A stretch of DNA of 64,000 nt from NCBI RefSeq assembly GCF_042654585.1, contig NZ_JBHSGR010000012.1, positions 77,015-141,014 of the forward strand, read 5' to 3'. Source of the DNA: Geodermatophilus arenarius. Its GTDB lineage: Bacteria; Actinomycetota; Actinomycetes; Mycobacteriales; Geodermatophilaceae. Shown here in pieces: positions 8,931-17,800 of the stretch. Every line of letters starts with the position of its first letter. Positions within the stretch are counted from its first letter, which is position 1. The notes beneath the pieces are model-generated. The model saw only the letters and a list, made by a program, of their open reading frames with translations. It was not told the DNA's origin and did not search any database. The translations under genes and the position numbers were made by a program.

Positions 8931-10021
8931 TCCGACAGACCCCGGGCGACGGCGAGCACCTCGTCGGCGCCCAGCGACCCGGCCACCGCGGTGACGACGC
9001 CGTCGGTCACCCACACCACGCCGGCCACCGAGCCGTCCCGCGAGGTGAGCACCGTGGCCTCCTCGCCGTCGACGTCGGCGGTCGAGCTGGTCGCCAGCCC
9101 GGCCGGCACCGGCAGCGGCAGCGTCGTGCCGTCGCCGGAGAAGGACCGCAGCTGGGCGGCGAGGTCCTCGGGCAGGCCGGGCAGCGACAGCAGGTAGTCG
9201 CGGGCGGTCCCGAACGGGATGCCCGAGGACTCGGCGGTGGGGGCGACGACCCGGGCGACGACCAGGCCGGGCGCGCCGCTGCCGCTGGTCCAGACCGCGG
9301 CGACGCCGGGACCGGCGGTCAGCCGGAACCGGCCGCCGTCGAGACCGGCCGGCGGGGGCGGCAGCGTCTCCCCGGACGCCGCGGCCGCCTGCGCCGCCCG
9401 CTCGGCGGAGAAGGTGAACTCCACGGCCGCCCGGTCACCGACCTGGTAGGACGGGTCGCCGCCCACCCCACCGGGGAGCTCGTCGACCCGCGGGACGGCG
9501 AGCCCGGTGACGTCCTCCGCGGCGGCGGCGTCGGCCACCGGGCGGACGTCGGGCTCCTCCAGCACCTGCGCGGTGCCGTAGGCGGACAGGTCGGGCAGCG
9601 CCACCAGGTCGGCCTGGGTGACCGTGACCGGCGCGATCTCCTCGGTGCGGAAGACCTGCAGCCAGTCCGCGGCGGCGGCCGCGCCGGCGCCGGCGAGCAG
9701 CGCGACCACGCCGACGGCGGCCACGAGCGGGCTGCGCAGCCGCGCGCGCCGGCGGCGGACCGGGTCGGGGGCGGCCACGCGGCGGCGCTCGTCCAGGGTG
9801 ACCGCGGACGACAGGCGGTGCCAGGCGGCCCCGGTGTCGGGGGCGGTGTCGGCGGCGGTGTCCGGGGACAGGGCCGCGGAGACGGCGGTGGCGTCGCGCT
9901 GGGCGGCGGCCAGGCCGGTCAGGCACGTGGCGCAGCCGGCGACGTGCTCGCGGTCGGCGTCGGGGACACCGGCCGGCTCGTCCACGAGCCGGCGCAGCGT
10001 GCCCTCAGTCGGATGACGCAT
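8927..10021 (-). CDS. Membrane-anchored zinc-finger anti-sigma factor
   Basis: 364 residues. The N-terminus carries the ZAS zinc-binding pattern His26-x3-Cys30-x2-Cys33 (REHVAGCATC), followed by a linker, one membrane span at about 93-118 and a ~240-residue extracytoplasmic domain with no family I recognise. It should hold the adjacent ECF sigma factor at the membrane until a signal is sensed outside. Its ATG lies inside the sigma gene (17-base overlap), the standard coupling for such pairs, and its stop overlaps the ABC ATPase start. The large external domain is unusual and may be the sensor or interact with the exporter. Confidence 0.85.
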   Translation of the reverse strand: MRHPTEGTLRRLVDEPAGVPDADREHVAGCATCLTGLAAAQRDATAVSAALSPDTAADTAPDTGAAWHRLSSAVTLDERRRVAAPDPVRRRRARLRSPLVAAVGVVALLAGAGAAAAADWLQVFRTEEIAPVTVTQADLVALPDLSAYGTAQVLEEPDVRPVADAAAAEDVTGLAVPRVDELPGGVGGDPSYQVGDRAAVEFTFSAERAAQAAAASGETLPPPPAGLDGGRFRLTAGPGVAAVWTSGSGAPGLVVARVVAPTAESSGIPFGTARDYLLSLPGLPEDLAAQLRSFSGDGTTLPLPVPAGLATSSTADVDGEEATVLTSRDGSVAGVVWVTDGVVTAVAGSLGADEVLAVARGLSE

Positions 10022-10514
10022 GGCGGGTCAACTCCTCGCGCAGGGCGGACTCGGCGCGTCGCACGGTCGTGCCGACGCTGCCGGGGGACAGGTCGAGGGC
10101 GGCCGCGACCTCGGCGTAGCTGAGGCCGCTGTGCCGCAGGACGAGCGCGACGGCCTGGCGGCGGGGGAGCCGGGCCAGGGCCGCCCGCACGCGGCGGCGC
10201 TCGTCCAGGGTGACGACGTCGTCGGCGACGTCGGGCACCGCGGGGTCGGGGCCGCCGGCCGCCTCCTCGCGGGTGGCGCGGCGGCGGCCGGAGCGGAGGT
10301 GGTTCAGGGCGGTGTGGGCCGCGGCGACCGAGAGCCAGCCCGGCGCCTCGCCGGCCGGCACCGTGGTGCGGGCGAAGGAGAGGAACACCTCCTGGGCGAC
10401 GTCCTCGGCGCCGTCCCGGGAACCGAGCACCCGGGCGGCGACGCCGACCACGCGCGGGTAGGAGGCGCGGAAGACCTGCTCGAGGTCGGCGCGGACCGCT
10501 CCCCGTCCCGACAC
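10005..10514 (-). CDS. ECF RNA polymerase sigma factor
   Basis: 169 residues. Region 2 (LEQVFRASYPRVVGVAARVL, then the conserved DGAEDVAQEVFLSFA) and region 4 (LPRRQAVALVLRHSGLSY, helix-turn-helix YAEVAAALDLSPGSVGTTV) are clear. I chose GTG 10514, which has GGGAGGA about 11 bases upstream and gives the usual ECF length; an ATG at 10619 in the same frame is possible but adds a Pro/Arg-rich tail with no RBS. It heads a four-gene operon with its anti-sigma factor and an ABC exporter, so it probably activates its own operon. Confidence 0.9.
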   Translation of the reverse strand: MSGRGAVRADLEQVFRASYPRVVGVAARVLGSRDGAEDVAQEVFLSFARTTVPAGEAPGWLSVAAAHTALNHLRSGRRRATREEAAGGPDPAVPDVADDVVTLDERRRVRAALARLPRRQAVALVLRHSGLSYAEVAAALDLSPGSVGTTVRRAESALREELTRHASSD

Positions 10515-10683
10515 GGCCCCGCCGTCCTCCCGATCCGCCCGGCCCACCCGCCGGCTCCGGCCGGCCCGGGACAGGACGGCCGGCACGGCGGCCGCCGGTG
10601 CGGGGACACCGTGCCTCATCGCGCTCACGTCCAGGGAGCACCGCCGCGCCCGCGGATGTGACACGGCGGCTCCGGGACCGGGC

Positions 10684-11274
10684 TCAGGTGTCCTGACGGA
10701 GGTGGGCGACGAGCCCGTCCAGACCGGGGAGCTGGTAGCTCCAGAAGCCGGCGACCAGTGCGCGGCCGTGGTCCCGGTCGCGCGCCGTCCGCAGGATGCG
10801 GGCCAGCGCGCGGCGGGTGTTGTCGAAGACGAGGTCGAGGAGCTCCCGCTGCTCGGGCGTCGGCCGCCGGCCGAGGGAGCGCTCGGCGTGGCCGACCAGG
10901 CGCCGGACGAAGGCGGCGGGGTAGCCGGCGAACGGCGTCCCCTCCGCGCGGTCGAGCAGCACGGCGACGGCGAGGGGGTGGTCGAGCCAGAAGCCGAGGA
11001 GCTCGTCGGCCGGGGCGCCGTGGGCGGATCCCTCGGCGAGGGCCGCGACCCGGGTGTCGAGCAGCCGGTCGTGGCGGGCCGGCAGGTCCGGCGGCACCAC
11101 CGCGTCGAACAGCGCCTGCTTGGAGCCGAAGTACCGGTACACGTTCCCCGGGGCGGTGCCGGCCAGGTCCCCGATCGCGGCGACCGAGGTGCCGGGGTAG
11201 CCGTGCTCGGCGAAGCAGCGCAGGGCGGCGTCCTCGATCCGCGCGCGCACCTCCGGCTTGAGGACCTGGGCCAT
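10684..11274 (-). CDS. TetR family transcriptional regulator
   Basis: 196 residues. N-terminal helix-turn-helix at about 10-55: IEDAALRCFAEHGYPGTSV, then GTAPGNVYRYFGSKQALFDAV, which matches the TetR DNA-binding pattern closely. The C-terminal helical ligand domain is diverged. Its ATG overlaps the amidase stop by one base (TGATG), so the two are translated from one message. The likely target is the palindrome in the amidase promoter at 12699-12711, giving self-control of the pair. Confidence 0.92.
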   Translation of the reverse strand: MAQVLKPEVRARIEDAALRCFAEHGYPGTSVAAIGDLAGTAPGNVYRYFGSKQALFDAVVPPDLPARHDRLLDTRVAALAEGSAHGAPADELLGFWLDHPLAVAVLLDRAEGTPFAGYPAAFVRRLVGHAERSLGRRPTPEQRELLDLVFDNTRRALARILRTARDRDHGRALVAGFWSYQLPGLDGLVAHLRQDT

Positions 11275-12686
11275 CACCGCGCTCCCGGAGCGGCCGGCTC
11301 CGGTGGCCGGACGTCGGCCCACGGAGCGGCGCCCTCGAGCTCGAGGGCGAGCTCCAGCAGCATCCGGTCGGCACCGGGCCGGGCGGCGAAGTGGATGCCG
11401 ACCGGCAGCCCGTCGTGCCGGCCGAGGGGGACCGACATCCCCGGGCACCCCGCGACGTTGTGGATCGGCGTGTACCCGACGGCCTCCTCGGTGCGGCGGA
11501 TCAGCGTCTCCCGGCCCGCGGAGGGGGACAGGTGCCCGACCGGCCAGGAGGTGCGGGCGAGCGTCGGGCTGAGGACGACGTCGCAGTGCTCGAACAGGCC
11601 GAGGTAGGCGCGGGTGGCGTCCGCGAACGCGCGCCCGGCCCGCGCCGGCCCGTCCGGGCCGAGCGACGAGGCCCAGTCGATCAGCTCGAGGGTGAACGGC
11701 TCCAGCTCGTCCGGGCCCGGTGGCCGCCCGAGCAGCGGGACGGCCGCGCGGGCGACCTGGGCCATGGTCAGGGCGGCGGCCGTGAAGAAGCCCCGGCTCA
11801 GCTCGGGGCCGTCGACCTCCGGCGCCGGAGCGACGTCCACGACGTGCCCGAGCGACGCGCACAGCGCGGCTGCCCGGTCGAGTTCGTGGCGGACGGCCCG
11901 GTCGGGCTGCTCCCCGAGCAGCGTGGGCGCCAGCACCGCGATCCGCAGCCGGTCGGCCGGCGGCCCGGTCACCCGGCCGACCGGTGGGTGCACCGCCCCG
12001 GGGCCGCGGCGCTCGGTGACCGCGAGGAAGGCCGCGCTGTCGCGGACGGACCGGGTGACGACGTGCTCGACGAGCAGGGCGCCCAGTCCGGGCGCCTCCG
12101 GGCCGGTCGGCTCGCACCGCCGGTTCGACGGCTTGAACCCGAAGACGCCGGTCAGCGCGGCCGGGACGCGGAGCGAGCCGCCGGCGTCGCTGCCGTGCGC
12201 CATGGGGAGGACACCGGCGGCGACCAGCGCGGCGGAGCCGCCCGAGGACCCGCCCGCGGACAGGCCCGCCCGCCAGGGGTTGGCCGTCACGCCGTGCAGC
12301 GCCGTCTCGGTGCTGCCCAGCAGTCCGAACTCGGAGCTGGTCGTCGAGGCGACCACCTGCACTCCGGCCTCCCGGACGGCCGTGGCGTAGGGCGAGTGGC
12401 CGGGTGCGGGAGCGGTGGCCGTGAGGCGGGAGCCCATGGTCCAGGGCAGCCCGGGCCATGCGAGCAGCTCCTTGACCGCGAACGGCACGCCGGCGAGGGG
12501 ACCCCGTGCGGTCCCCTCGCCGGGCGCGGGGGCGGCCGGGGCGGCGACCGCGTTGAGGTCGCTCCGCTCGGCCAGCAGACGGCGGGCCGCCTCGGCCAGC
12601 TCGGCGGCGGTGACCTCGCCGTCGCGCACGAGGCGGGCCGTGTCGAGGGCGTCCCAGCAGCGGTACTCGGTCAGCGACAGCGTCAC
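11274..12686 (-). CDS. Amidase (amidase-signature family)
   Basis: 470 residues. The Ser-cisSer-Lys catalytic set is visible: Lys72 (PFAVKE), Ser147 (SAGGSSGGS) and Ser171 (GSDAGGS). Proteins of this family hydrolyse small amides, nylon oligomers or, in GatA, glutamine for tRNA amidation; no gatB or gatC is here, so this is a catabolic or detoxifying amidase. The GTG start has no ribosome site and sits 7 bases after a -10-like box, so the mRNA is probably leaderless. It is co-transcribed with the TetR gene that probably controls it. Confidence 0.92.
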   Translation of the reverse strand: MTLSLTEYRCWDALDTARLVRDGEVTAAELAEAARRLLAERSDLNAVAAPAAPAPGEGTARGPLAGVPFAVKELLAWPGLPWTMGSRLTATAPAPGHSPYATAVREAGVQVVASTTSSEFGLLGSTETALHGVTANPWRAGLSAGGSSGGSAALVAAGVLPMAHGSDAGGSLRVPAALTGVFGFKPSNRRCEPTGPEAPGLGALLVEHVVTRSVRDSAAFLAVTERRGPGAVHPPVGRVTGPPADRLRIAVLAPTLLGEQPDRAVRHELDRAAALCASLGHVVDVAPAPEVDGPELSRGFFTAAALTMAQVARAAVPLLGRPPGPDELEPFTLELIDWASSLGPDGPARAGRAFADATRAYLGLFEHCDVVLSPTLARTSWPVGHLSPSAGRETLIRRTEEAVGYTPIHNVAGCPGMSVPLGRHDGLPVGIHFAARPGADRMLLELALELEGAAPWADVRPPEPAAPGAR

Positions 12687-12693
12687 GGGGCCA

Positions 12694-12722
12694 ATCGTGA
12701 ACGCATCGTTCGCGTTTGACAA
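12694..12722 (-). promoter_or_regulatory. Leaderless amidase promoter with embedded TetR operator
   Basis: On the minus strand TTGTCA (12722-12717), a 17-base spacer, then CACGAT (12699-12694) and 7 bases to the GTG. The inverted repeat GAACG-CAT-CGTTC (12699-12711) lies between the boxes, where a bound repressor would block RNA polymerase. The repeat is directly visible; the promoter call and the link to the TetR protein encoded downstream are inference. Confidence 0.5.
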
Positions 12723-12822
12723 CGGGCCGGCGACCGGCGCCGTCGGCGGGGGCGCCGGGACGCTTCCCCGCGGGCGGGAGCGCGCGGGAGGATCGGCCGG
12801 CACCCGGGCGAGGGGAGTACGG

Positions 12823-14025
12823 GTGGACGACGTCGTGGTGATCGACACCCTGGCCGCGGTCACGGCCGTCTCCGTGCTCGCCGCCGTCCTCGTCGGGCTG
12901 TTCCCGCGGCTGCCGGTGCCCCAGGTGGTGCTGCTGCTCGCCGGCGGGATGCTGCTGGGCCCCTCCGCACTGGACGTCGGCACGGCGCAGGACGTGCGGG
13001 TGCTCGCCGACGTCGGGCTGGGCTTCGTCTTCCTGCTCGCCGGCTACGAGCTCGACCCGCGGCTGTTCCGGGAGGACGCCGGCCGCCGGGCGCTGCTCGG
13101 CTGGACGGTGTCCCTGCTGCTGGCGCTCGGCGTCGTGGGCCTGCTGCACGCCGGGGGCGTCGTGGAGGCGTTCCTCCCGGTGGCGCTGGGGCTGACCACC
13201 ACCGCCCTGGGGACGCTGCTGCCGGTGCTGCGGGAGAAGGGGCTGCTCGCCGGCCGGCTCGGGCGGTACCTGCTGGCCGCGGGCGGCGTCGGGGAGCTGC
13301 TGCCCGTCCTCGCGATCGCGGTGTTCCTGGGCAGCCAGGGCCGGGTCGCCGCGCTCGTGTCGCTGGGCGCGGTCGCCGCGCTCGCCCTCACCCTCGGCCT
13401 GCTGCGCCGCGGCGTCCGGGACGGCAGCCGGCTGGCCCGGGCCGTCGTCGCGGGCCAGGACGCGACCGCGCAGATCACCCTGCGCGCCACCGTGCTGCTG
13501 CTGATCACGCTCATCGCGGTCACCGAGCAGTTCCACCTGGACGCGGTGCTCGGGGCCTTCCTCGCGGGGATGGTGCTGCGGCGGTGGGTCGGCGGGGCCG
13601 CGCCCCAGCTGGAGGCGAAGCTCGACGCGGTCGGCTACGGCTTCTTCGTGCCGGTGTTCTTCGTGGCGTCGGGCATGGCGCTGGACCTCGGCTCGATCGC
13701 CGACGCGCCGCTGCGGCTGGTGCTGTTCTTCGTGCTCATGCTCGCCGTCCGGGGCGGCCCGGCGCTGCTGGTCTACCGCCGGGTGCTGCCGCTGCGGCAG
13801 CGCGCGCAGACCGCCCTGGTCAGCGCCACCGCGCTGCCGGTGCTGGTCGCGCTCACCGAGATCGGCCTGCGCAGCGGCCACATGCTGCCGGAGAACGCCG
13901 CCGCGCTGGTCGGCGCCGGCGTGGTCACCGTGCTGCTGTTCCCGGCCCTGGCCGTCGCCCTGGACCGGCGGCCGGCCGCCCCGGCGCCCGTCCCGGCCGC
14001 CGGGGGCCCGGCAGGCCCTGCGTGA
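12823..14025 (+). CDS. Kef-type cation/proton antiporter (CPA2 family)
   Basis: 400 residues, almost entirely hydrophobic with about 12 membrane spans. The N-terminal PVPQVVLLLAGGMLLGPSA and LGFVFLLAGYELDP stretches are typical of the Na+/H+ exchanger domain of CPA2 proteins (KefB/KefC, GerN, NapA). It lacks the C-terminal TrkA-N/RCK domain of Kef proteins, so it is a transport domain only. Ions and direction are not defined. The GTG start has AGGGGAG five bases upstream. It is divergent from the amidase and convergent with the kinase gene. Confidence 0.9.
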   Translation: MDDVVVIDTLAAVTAVSVLAAVLVGLFPRLPVPQVVLLLAGGMLLGPSALDVGTAQDVRVLADVGLGFVFLLAGYELDPRLFREDAGRRALLGWTVSLLLALGVVGLLHAGGVVEAFLPVALGLTTTALGTLLPVLREKGLLAGRLGRYLLAAGGVGELLPVLAIAVFLGSQGRVAALVSLGAVAALALTLGLLRRGVRDGSRLARAVVAGQDATAQITLRATVLLLITLIAVTEQFHLDAVLGAFLAGMVLRRWVGGAAPQLEAKLDAVGYGFFVPVFFVASGMALDLGSIADAPLRLVLFFVLMLAVRGGPALLVYRRVLPLRQRAQTALVSATALPVLVALTEIGLRSGHMLPENAAALVGAGVVTVLLFPALAVALDRRPAAPAPVPAAGGPAGPA

Positions 14026-14035
14026 GACACCCGGG

Positions 14036-15442
14036 TCAGTGACGTCCGGGACGCCGGACCGGCAGGCGCACCCGGAGCACCGTCTCGCCGGGCCGCAGGT
14101 CGACGTCGATGTCCCCGCCGTGCCGGTCGACGATCCGCCGGGAGATGTCCAGCCCCAGGCCGGTGCCCTCGCCGACGCCGCGCGTCGTGAAGAACGGGTC
14201 GAAGGCGTGCGCCCGGACCTCCGGGGTCATCCCGGCGCCGGTGTCGCCGACCTCCACCACCACCGCGTCCCGGTCCACCCGCGTGGACACCCGCAGCGTC
14301 CCGCGGTCGCCCATCGCGTGCAGGGCGTTGTCGACCAGGTGGGTCCACACCTGGTTGAGCTCGGCGGCGCGCGCCTCGATGCGCGGCACGCCGGGTGCGT
14401 GGTCCCGGACGACGGTCACGCCCGGCGGCACCCGCGGGGCGAGCATCGCCAGGGTGCTCTCCAGGCCCTCGGCCAGGTCGGTCTCCCGCACGGCGGCCCG
14501 GTCGAGCTGGGAGTAGGACCGCACCGCCGCCACCAGGTCGGAGATGCGGCGGGCGGACTCCTTGACCTCCGCCAGCAGCCCGCTCGCCTCCAGGCTGCTC
14601 GCCACCCACTCCAGCGCGGGCTCGAGCCGGTCGGCCCCGACGACGCCGGCCACCCGCTCGCCCCAGGCGACGTCGGCGCCCGCCCCGCTGAGCGCGGGGG
14701 CCAGCGTCCACCCGTGCGCCACCCCCTGCCGGGACAGCCAGTCGGCGAGGGCGTCCTCCCGGTCGGCGACCTCCAGCGGGTCCCCGCCGGGCCGGGGCCC
14801 CAGCTCCTGGCGGAGGGTGTCCAGCCGGGTGAACTCGTCGCCGGCGACCGGGGCGGCGGCCAGCCGGCGCAGCGACGACAGCATCGCCGCGTGGGCCTCG
14901 GTCAGCGCGTCGACCGCCCGGGTCGCGGCCGCGGCCGGGTTGTTCAGCTCGTGCGCGAGACCGGCGGCCAGCGTCCCGAGCGCGGCCAGGGCCTCCCGCT
15001 GACGGGCCATCGTCTCGTAGTTGCGCGCCGACCGGGACACGCCCTCGGTCAGGTACAGCCCCAGCGGGAAGCGGCTGGCCCACAGCTCCCGCAGCGCCGC
15101 GGCCGGCACCCGCAGCACCCGCCCGTCCGACGCCGCCCGGCCGGTGGCGAGGTAGGCGCCGTGCTCGTCCCACGCGCGGAAGCCGCCGGCCCAGCGGCCG
15201 GGCACGTCCATGACCCCCAGCCGGGTCTCCTCCGACCCCAGGTGGCGGACCAGGTCGATGCTGCCCTCCAGGAGCACCCACCAGGACTCCGCGGGGGCGT
15301 TCTCCACGAACAGGACGTCGCCGTCGGTGAAGGACACCTCGGTGCCGACGGCGGCCAGGGTTCGCAGCTGGTCGTCGTCGGTGCCGGCGAACAGCCCGAT
15401 CCCGCGCAGGGCGGGGACGGCGGGGTCGGTGGTCTCGGTCAT
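14036..15442 (-). CDS. Sensor histidine kinase with N-terminal cyclic-nucleotide-binding domain
   Basis: 468 residues, no membrane span, so a soluble kinase. Residues about 12-125 form a CRP-like cNMP-binding barrel (GDVLFVENAPAESWWVLLEG). Then comes a dimerisation helix with the phospho-acceptor His164 in GLAHELNNP, and a HATPase_c domain with N-box VWTHLVDNALHAM, G1 DTGAGM and G2 GEGTGLGL. The 130 residues between His164 and the ATPase domain are longer than usual. No response regulator is adjacent, so it is an orphan kinase. GGAGG stands 10 bases before the ATG. It lies 91 bases downstream of the glycosidase gene. Confidence 0.92.
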   Translation of the reverse strand: MTETTDPAVPALRGIGLFAGTDDDQLRTLAAVGTEVSFTDGDVLFVENAPAESWWVLLEGSIDLVRHLGSEETRLGVMDVPGRWAGGFRAWDEHGAYLATGRAASDGRVLRVPAAALRELWASRFPLGLYLTEGVSRSARNYETMARQREALAALGTLAAGLAHELNNPAAAATRAVDALTEAHAAMLSSLRRLAAAPVAGDEFTRLDTLRQELGPRPGGDPLEVADREDALADWLSRQGVAHGWTLAPALSGAGADVAWGERVAGVVGADRLEPALEWVASSLEASGLLAEVKESARRISDLVAAVRSYSQLDRAAVRETDLAEGLESTLAMLAPRVPPGVTVVRDHAPGVPRIEARAAELNQVWTHLVDNALHAMGDRGTLRVSTRVDRDAVVVEVGDTGAGMTPEVRAHAFDPFFTTRGVGEGTGLGLDISRRIVDRHGGDIDVDLRPGETVLRVRLPVRRPGRH

Positions 15443-15533
15443 CCGGGCGACCTCCTGCCTCCCGGTCTCCCCGGGCGTGCCCGGAGCATGCCGGGCCCGC
15501 CGGGGCCCCGACAGGCCCCCGGGCGCGGCGACC

Positions 15534-16862
15534 TCAGCCGGTGAGGACCGCCCAGCCGTGCGCGGGCAGCTCCACCCCGCCCCGCCCGTCCCGACCGCGG
15601 CCGACGGTCGCCGCGCCGGCGAGGACGGCCCCCGCCCCGGGAGCGGGCACGCGCACCGCGGCGTCGGCGAGGTTGAGCGCGACCAGCAGCCGCTGCCCGT
15701 CCCCGGCGACGGCGTACACCAGCTGCTCGTTGGCCACGTGCACCTGCCCGGGCGCCGCGGTATGCAGCCAGCGGTGCCGGCGGCGCAGGCCGACCAGCTC
15801 CCGGTGCAGCGCGAACGTCGGCGCGCCGAGCGGCGAGAGCCCGGACGGGTCGGCGGGGAACGGCGGCCGGACGGCGTCGTCGCCCCCGGCGCGGTGCTCC
15901 TTCACCCCGCGGAAGGCGTGCTCGTCGCCGGACCACACCGCCGGCGTCCCGCCCACGGTGAACAGCACCGCGAGCGCGTGGGGGAGGTGCCGGACGTCGG
16001 GCAGCTGGCTGGCGATGCGGGTGACGTCGTGGTTGCCGACGAACGTCCACGGCACGAAGGAGCGCAGGAAGCCGGCGTGCCGCTGCAGCGACCAGGCCAG
16101 CTCGAACAGGTTGCGCTCGGCGATCCCGTGCCAGACCGCCTGCCACAGCTCGTACTGGGTGACCGCGTCCAGCCCGCCCTCGGCCACGAGCCGCGGGTAG
16201 TCGCCGTGGATGACCTCGCCGACGACGTAGGCCTGCGGGTGGCGGGCGCGCACGGCGGGCAGGACCCGCGCCCAGAACGAGGGCGGCACGGCGTAGGCGG
16301 CGTCCAGGCGCCAGCCGTCGGCGCCGCGGTCGAGCCAGTGCGTCATCACGCGGGTGACCAGGTCGACGACGGCGGGGGAGGAGTGGTCGAGCTCGACGAG
16401 CAGGTCGTGGCCCTCGAAGACGTCGGCGCCCGGTGCGGTGCCCGGCGTCCAGTCCGGCGGCCAGTGCAGCCGGAACCAGTCCGCCGTCGGGGCGTCGCGC
16501 CCCTGCTCGACGACGGCGCGGAACGCGGGGTGGTCGCGGCCCACGTGGTTGAACACGCCGTCGAGCAGCACCCGGACGCCGCGCTCGTGCGCCGCGGCGA
16601 GCAGCGCGTCGAGGTCGGCGTCGTCACCCAGGCGCGGGTCGACGCGGAAGTGGTCGACGGTGTCGTAGCCGTGGGTGCCGCTGGCGAACACCGGCCCGAG
16701 CGCCAGGCCGTTGCAGCCCAGTGCCAGCAGGTGGTCCAGCCAGCGCTGCAGGTGGGGCAGCCGGTGCCGCAGCTCCCCGGGCGGGAGGGCGGCCGGCTCC
16801 GCGCCGGTGAAGGACAGGGGGTGCACCTGCCACCAGATCGCGTCGGTCACCCAGTCCGGCAC
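15534..16862 (-). CDS. Alpha-amylase family (GH13) glycoside hydrolase
   Basis: 442 residues, (beta/alpha)8 barrel with a short C-terminal beta domain. The three acidic catalytic residues can be placed: nucleophile Asp187 (DGWRLDAAY), acid/base Glu216 (VVGEVIHG) and Asp279 (FVGNHDVTRI); conserved region I is DGVFNHVG. No signal peptide, so it is intracellular and probably acts on short maltodextrins or a similar alpha-glucan. The GTG start has a strong GGGAGGAG site. No other glycogen or trehalose genes are present. It precedes the orphan histidine kinase on the same strand. Confidence 0.93.
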   Translation of the reverse strand: MPDWVTDAIWWQVHPLSFTGAEPAALPPGELRHRLPHLQRWLDHLLALGCNGLALGPVFASGTHGYDTVDHFRVDPRLGDDADLDALLAAAHERGVRVLLDGVFNHVGRDHPAFRAVVEQGRDAPTADWFRLHWPPDWTPGTAPGADVFEGHDLLVELDHSSPAVVDLVTRVMTHWLDRGADGWRLDAAYAVPPSFWARVLPAVRARHPQAYVVGEVIHGDYPRLVAEGGLDAVTQYELWQAVWHGIAERNLFELAWSLQRHAGFLRSFVPWTFVGNHDVTRIASQLPDVRHLPHALAVLFTVGGTPAVWSGDEHAFRGVKEHRAGGDDAVRPPFPADPSGLSPLGAPTFALHRELVGLRRRHRWLHTAAPGQVHVANEQLVYAVAGDGQRLLVALNLADAAVRVPAPGAGAVLAGAATVGRGRDGRGGVELPAHGWAVLTG

Positions 16863-16943
16863 GTCGCTCCTCCCGCGGTCGGCGGCCCCGGGCGGGGCCC
16901 CCGCCACCCTCCCCGAGCGGGCGCGCCCCCGCAGGCCGGGCGC

Positions 16944-17540
16944 TCAACCGCGGGCCCCGCGCCCCCCGGTGGCACGGACGAGCAGGTCGGCGGCCGGCGT
17001 CCGGCCGAGCTCGGCGAGCAGGTCCGCGGCCTCCTCGTCGAGGCGGACGGCCAGCCGGGCGCGGCCGGTCCACGTGCCGCGCTGCCGCAGGAGGGCCCGG
17101 CCCAGCGACCACGCCCGGAACTCGGCGACCAGGCCGCGCGCGTCCCCCGGCGGCGTGACCGCGACCCGCCCGCGGGCCCGCCGCAGGGCCTCGTCCCGGT
17201 CCAGCACGGCCGCGACGTCACCGGGCAGGTCGGGCCGGGCCGCGACCGCCGCCCGCACGTGCACCAGCGGCGTCGCCGCCACCTCACCGAGCCCGGCGGC
17301 GGGACCGGCGAGCGCGGCGGCCAGCAGGCCCGCGGCGGGGGAGGCGTCGTCCAGGACGGACCGGACCAGCCGCACGACCTGGCCGGCCGCCCAGGGGGAG
17401 GCGTCCTCGGTGTGCTCGGTGACCGCGAGCACCAGCGCGGTGGCGGCGACGTCGTCCCCGCGCCAGAGCCCGTGCCGGCCGGCCCACTCCCAGGGGTCCT
17501 CGGCGGGGTACCAGCGGGGGGAGGGGCGGTGCGGCGTCAC
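16944..17540 (-). CDS. Hypothetical protein
   Basis: 198 residues from GTG 17540, with strong G/C bias at the third codon position, which supports real coding. It begins with HRPSPRWYPAEDPWEWAGRHG, followed by Ala/Val/Leu-rich helices and Arg-rich segments. No signal peptide or clear membrane span, and no family I recognise. It lies 81 bases upstream of the GH13 gene on the same strand, so the two may share a transcript. The ribosome site (GGGACGGG) is moderate. An earlier start would add Pro/Arg-rich residues that look like non-coding translation. Confidence 0.65.
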   Translation of the reverse strand: MTPHRPSPRWYPAEDPWEWAGRHGLWRGDDVAATALVLAVTEHTEDASPWAAGQVVRLVRSVLDDASPAAGLLAAALAGPAAGLGEVAATPLVHVRAAVAARPDLPGDVAAVLDRDEALRRARGRVAVTPPGDARGLVAEFRAWSLGRALLRQRGTWTGRARLAVRLDEEAADLLAELGRTPAADLLVRATGGRGARG

Positions 17541-17800
17541 CCCGTCCCATCGGCCGCCCGGTGAGGGGAGCTGGAGCCCCCGGCGGCGCCGGTCCCCCGG
17601 TCGTGGGAGGGGACGGGCACGTACCGGGCCCTCGGCCGCACGATCCGCCGGGAGGGGGCGCCGGTGACCTTCGGCTCTGAGGTCCCGCAGAGGGGACGGC
17701 CAGGCTGGGGAAGGGGACCGGTCGCACGCCGGCCCGGTAGGCGCCCAGAGGGAGGCCCGGCAACGGGGGACGGCCTGCACCGCACGCGGGAGGACGCGTC

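Noticed and set aside
10684..13881. A 1065-codon minus-strand frame
   Set aside because: Only its last 196 codons (TetR regulator from ATG 11274) show a protein family; the rest is antisense to the antiporter and out of frame with the amidase.
15490..15530. GC-rich self-complementary stretch between the GH13 and kinase genes
   Set aside because: Several short overlapping palindromes but no single stable hairpin that stands out from background.
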